A DNA stretch of 64,000 bases from NCBI GenBank assembly GCA_038501195.1, contig JBBPUQ010000007.1:62001-126000 (forward strand), given 5' to 3'. This document shows, piece by piece, positions 60,909 to 64,000 of this stretch. Position 1 is the stretch's first letter. Each line of letters starts with the position of its first letter. Both the position numbers and the translations under genes were made by a program. The notes beneath the pieces are model-generated. The model was not told the origin of the DNA and made no database searches. It saw only the letters and a list, made by a program, of their open reading frames with translations. The stretch is from Nemania diffusa. Its lineage: Eukaryota > Ascomycota > Sordariomycetes > Xylariales > Xylariaceae.

Positions 60909-61794
60909 ATGGCTGATCCTTTCAGTATTGCTGCTGGCGTCATAGGCACTCTCGCCCCAGCGGTCCATTGGATACGGCTTTTGTTGGCTGACGTCGAGCG
61001 TCTAGCCGACGCGCCGCAGGCTATCGAGAACCTCAAAGGAGAAATCCGCCTCGTTGACACGACTCTTAAGTCGCTCTCGGAGATTACTAAGCCCCAATGG
61101 GAAGTCCTGGGTACGAGTGTGCTTGAACAGTCAAAGCTAACTTTGACCGCTTGCTCTAAGTCGTGCGAGACGTTCCGAGCCGATATTCTAAGCTGGACGA
61201 AGCACTCTAGCGATGGAAAACTCTCGTGGCGCGATCGAGCGAACTTGAGACTTTTTAAGGAGCACCAAATCAAGTCCATATCGGAGCAGCTAAAGAAGTA
61301 CCGAGCCTCTCTTACTCTTTTGGCGAGCACAGCTACATTGTACGCATTCTTCCAAATGCATAAGCGACAGCTCTGACCCCGGACCCAGGCATGTCTCTAT
61401 CCGCCATGCTCAGATGACTAGAGATATCGAAACAGCGGTTTCAAGCCAAACAGCAGATATTGCTAGTTCAATTACCGTGGTAGATCAAGAGCTCGCAACA
61501 GTCAACGCTAAGCTAGACAAGCTGAACGTTAGCGGGAACAACTCCAATACTGGGTATCATACATATCATACGGACACACATCAAAGCGAGATTCGAGAGC
61601 GACGTGTCGCGCTGCAAATGTGCCTCAAGCTACTCGAAGTACTGAAGTCCAAGAATGAAGAAGAGAGAGAGCGCATTGCCACGAAGGAACGTGATCAGCC
61701 GACAACAGTTACGTTTGGAAATAACAACTCTGGTTTCCAGCTAGGGACTAACACTGGGTCTATTTCCGGGTTCTCCTTTGGTAGCCGGAGTTGA
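60909..61794 (+). CDS. Candidate amyloid-controlled effector: helical N-terminal domain with C-terminal sigma-type motif
   Basis: Exons 60909-61339 and 61389-61794 join in frame (GTACGC...CCCAG) to 278 residues; the junction restores ATLHVSIRHAQMTRDIETA. The start MADPFSIAAGVIG is typical for the fungal STAND N-terminal or PigL_N-like helical domain. The helical part covers about 1-150 (ADAPQAIENLKGEIRLVDTTL, WRDRANLRLFKEHQIKSISEQL), then a probable coiled coil and a charged helix (RERRVALQMCLKLLEVLKSKNEEERERI). The last 25 residues carry FGNNNSGFQLGTNTGSI followed by SGFSFGSRS-stop. This matches the N-terminus of the divergent NLR at 12 of 17 positions. No signal peptide is seen. By analogy with HET-S, HELLP and SesB-type pairs, the NLR motif would seed the fold of this tail and activate the helical domain. 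The toxicity of the domain is inference. Confidence 0.85.
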
Positions 61795-62676
61795 CCGAGT
61801 GGTTGAGTTTGGCGACCTAAGATGTTTGGTTCTGGGGTTATAAGAATCGAGCTCTTAAGCCTCTCATAGCGACCCGTCTAGACAGACCAAAAAGGGGAGA
61901 CCTGATAGTTAGGTATATACTAAGGTTGCCTAAGTTATCAGTAGGGCTAATGCCGGGTTCGACAGCAAGGTGCTTGATATACTACTGGCTCAAGCTATCA
62001 AGATCAGTAAGACATGTATAGAGTTAGATGTCCCCGGCATCTTGCCGCGAGTCTCTTTCATCCTCATACGGTAGTAAGAGATGCCGGTAGAGTGAAGTAC
62101 TAGGTAGATATGATAGACCTGTTATTAGCTTCAATTTTACACTGTTCGTGCGCCGATCAGCTTGTACCTAGGTACCTAGTTAAACCCAGCCATTCTAAAA
62201 ATGAATATCATCGATAATCAAATATATCACATGCATGCCTGTTTGCAAAAGGTACATAAACTACATAAGCCATCAAGTTTCCCAATATCGAATTATTTCA
62301 TCTTATCTTATCTATACAGCATTAGGTAAAGTACCTATACCTAGCCAAGGAGCTTGGTGGACAATCAAATCACCAAAAACTTGGTCTTGGCGCTATTAGT
62401 AGTATCACATTACCAAATCGCATCGATATGTGCACATAGGCACAAGTATAGCGATTAGGTCATATCAATAGTTAGACCTTCAAATGAAACCAGGCCATAA
62501 AACACAACATAGCATGTAGCGGTACCGTAAACAAGGCGATGCGCTATGACGAGTCAGAAGAACAACAATGCACCTAATGAAGAGTATCACATGGCTAGCT
62601 AGCCATACCAGCTGCTTTCCAACGCCTTCCCTGAAATACTGCCCGACATCCTTGACCACTACGAGCTAGCGGTATT
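61795..62676. other. Intergenic, no gene seen
   Basis: 3' flanks of convergent genes. Contains tacctaggta-type words (62165, 62335). No RNA gene or repeat is defined. Confidence 0.5.
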
Positions 62677-63677
62677 TCATTTCTTGCCCTTCTTAGTGGT
62701 TTTCCCGAGCGCAGCCTCCCGTCTCTTCGCCTCCTTGGCCTCCCGCTCCGTCTGTCGCTCCTTTTCTAGGGCTTCTTTCTCTTCTTTCTCGGCCTAGATA
62801 TCACGGTTAGATCACTATTAAGTACGTAATGAATTGCCCTAAGATATGGATGGGTATGCGTATATCCCTACGTAGAATGACGCAGGCGTAAGCAGAAATA
62901 CGTACTAGCTTTCGAGCCGCGTCGGCTTCTCGCTTCTCGCGAATCAGTTGTAGACGAGCCATGTCGGCCTTGGCCTCGTCCGTCTTGCCCTCAGCGTGCA
63001 GTTTGCGGTAGCGCTCTGCAGCTTGCTTCTTCTCGAGAGCCTCGCGCTCCCTTCGGCTCAGGTTTGTGCTGTTGACCGAGAGCTTGCTGACGGCCTCGGC
63101 GGCGGCGTCAACACCCTCTTGCGGCGGTGGAGCTCTCGTCTGTTGGCGCGAGGCCTTGGAGTGGTTGGGGTTGGCGGGCATGTCATCGTCTTCCTCCGAC
63201 TCGTCATCGCTAGGGAGATCGCCGACCTGGACCTGCCCCTTCTGTCTCCGCGCCACGGCGGCGTCCTTCTGGGCTTTCTTGGCGGCCTTGCGCTCCTCGC
63301 GGGTCAGTTCTTGTTGGGCTTGAGAGGGTCCCGCGTCTGAGTCGTCATCCGAGTCCTCCTCGGAATCTTCCTCGGAATCTTCCTCGCTGTCGTCGTCTTC
63401 ATCGTCGTCTTCGCCCTTGCCACCCCTTTTCTTCTGAGCACCTTCGCTCCACATGCTGATCTCGTTTCCATCGGCATCGAGCGGTCGGAGATCTCGCGAG
63501 AAATGCTTTCCACCTGTGTGTGTGTTCTAGTTAGCCGAGATTTATTGTTCGCAATAGCGACGGAAGCGCGCGATAGTTTTGTGTCTAAATATACGAACCT
63601 CCTCTAGTGAACTTCTTAAATTTTCCACCGCGACCGCGGGAGTTGGCGCCAGGTGCTGCTGCTCCTCGTGGCGGCAT
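62677..63677 (-). CDS. PDAP1/PP28-like acid-stable phosphoprotein
   Basis: Exons 63677-63599, 63513-62906 and 62793-62677 join in frame to 267 residues. The start [27 protein letters not shown] is an RGG-like basic N-terminus. A long acidic tract ([20 protein letters not shown]) follows. The PP28 core lies in the second half (SNPNHSK-like [11 protein letters not shown], then [52 protein letters not shown]). The last exon gives a Lys/Glu-rich helix ending KKGKK. The family (mammalian PDAP1, 28-kDa heat- and acid-stable phosphoprotein) is conserved in eukaryotes, is associated with ribosomes or translation, and is a casein-kinase substrate; the exact role is open. Introns are GTTCGT...ACAG (non-consensus donor) and GTACGT...CTAG. 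Confidence 0.88.
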
Positions 63678-64000
63678 CGTGAAATGATTTGGAAGGATGA
63701 TTGTTAAGAGTTGGTAGGTATTGCAGAGAGCTGGTGCAAAATTTTGGTACCAGCGGCGGAATCAGCAAGTTATAGGTAGCGCACGTGGCGGCGAAAGTGT
63801 GGTTGAGAATGGATGCGATTGATGGTGGGGTGTAAAAAAGATGGTGTTTGGGTCACGGTCGGAGGTGCCCTTTTGTTTATGTTTACCTGTGTTTTATATT
63901 TTAGGTATTTTGTCCAGAGAAAAACCCAAATTAAAGTTTTGGGATGAGTTGGGGGCTCAGTGAGTTACAACAGGGGATAATGATGCCCAAAGGAGAGTTT
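63678..64000. other. Upstream flank of the PDAP1-like gene
   Basis: Promoter region running to the window edge; nothing further is recognised. Confidence 0.5.

Noticed and set aside
1..64000. CRISPR arrays, tRNA or rRNA genes
   Set aside because: No spaced identical repeats, and no cloverleaf with A/B boxes or rRNA stretch found by eye.

Overview
The window is nuclear DNA of a filamentous ascomycete (Pezizomycotina, most likely Sordariomycetes). Support: short 50-110 nt GT-AG introns with CTAAC/CTGAC-like branch sites; a long block stripped of G and C in the way repeat-induced point mutation (RIP) does it; and fungal families (HET, NB-ARC/NACHT NLRs, LysM proteins, subgroup-C chitinase, GGA adaptor, TSR3).

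Layout. (1) 1-18100 is a transposon graveyard built inside one dead NACHT-type NLR gene. The NLR remnant (about 970-3388) is cut by a 582-bp hAT-type MITE with a perfect 8-bp target duplication, by a solo LTR, and by a 13.2-kb RIP-destroyed block. That block resolves into two nested LTR retrotransposons: an outer one with 326-bp LTRs and TSD cgtgg, and an inner one with 310-bp LTRs and TSD tttta. (2) 20787-28664 carries three accessory genes on the + strand: a 160-aa unknown protein, a CorA-like membrane protein, and a protein kinase fused to a von Willebrand A domain. (3) 30568-44498 is conserved core: an arylsulfotransferase-like secreted protein, TSR3 (18S rRNA modification), GGA (trans-Golgi clathrin adaptor), mitochondrial IF-2 and a conserved membrane protein. 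(4) 45700-54550 is a chitin-interaction cluster: a three-LysM secreted protein, a GPI-type secreted protein, and a ten-exon chitinase with LysM, CBM18 and GH18 modules and a C-terminal Hce2 domain (killer-toxin-like architecture). (5) 54972-61794 is an allorecognition/cell-death island: a HET-domain protein, then an NB-ARC-TPR NLR divergent from a small helical-domain protein. (6) 62677-63677 is a PDAP1/PP28-like core gene.

How the genes work together. The most notable system is the divergent pair at 57975-61794. The NLR begins, and its partner ends, with the same short sequence (FG..N.GFQ.G.N.GSI), the signature of sigma-type (Ses_B) amyloid signalling motifs. This predicts an NLR that nucleates a prion-like fold in an executor protein encoded 218 bp away. 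With the HET gene beside it and the dead NLR at the other end of the window, the region looks like a turnover zone for fungal immune-type genes. Gene models below were spliced by eye; exon limits are given and weak junctions are flagged.
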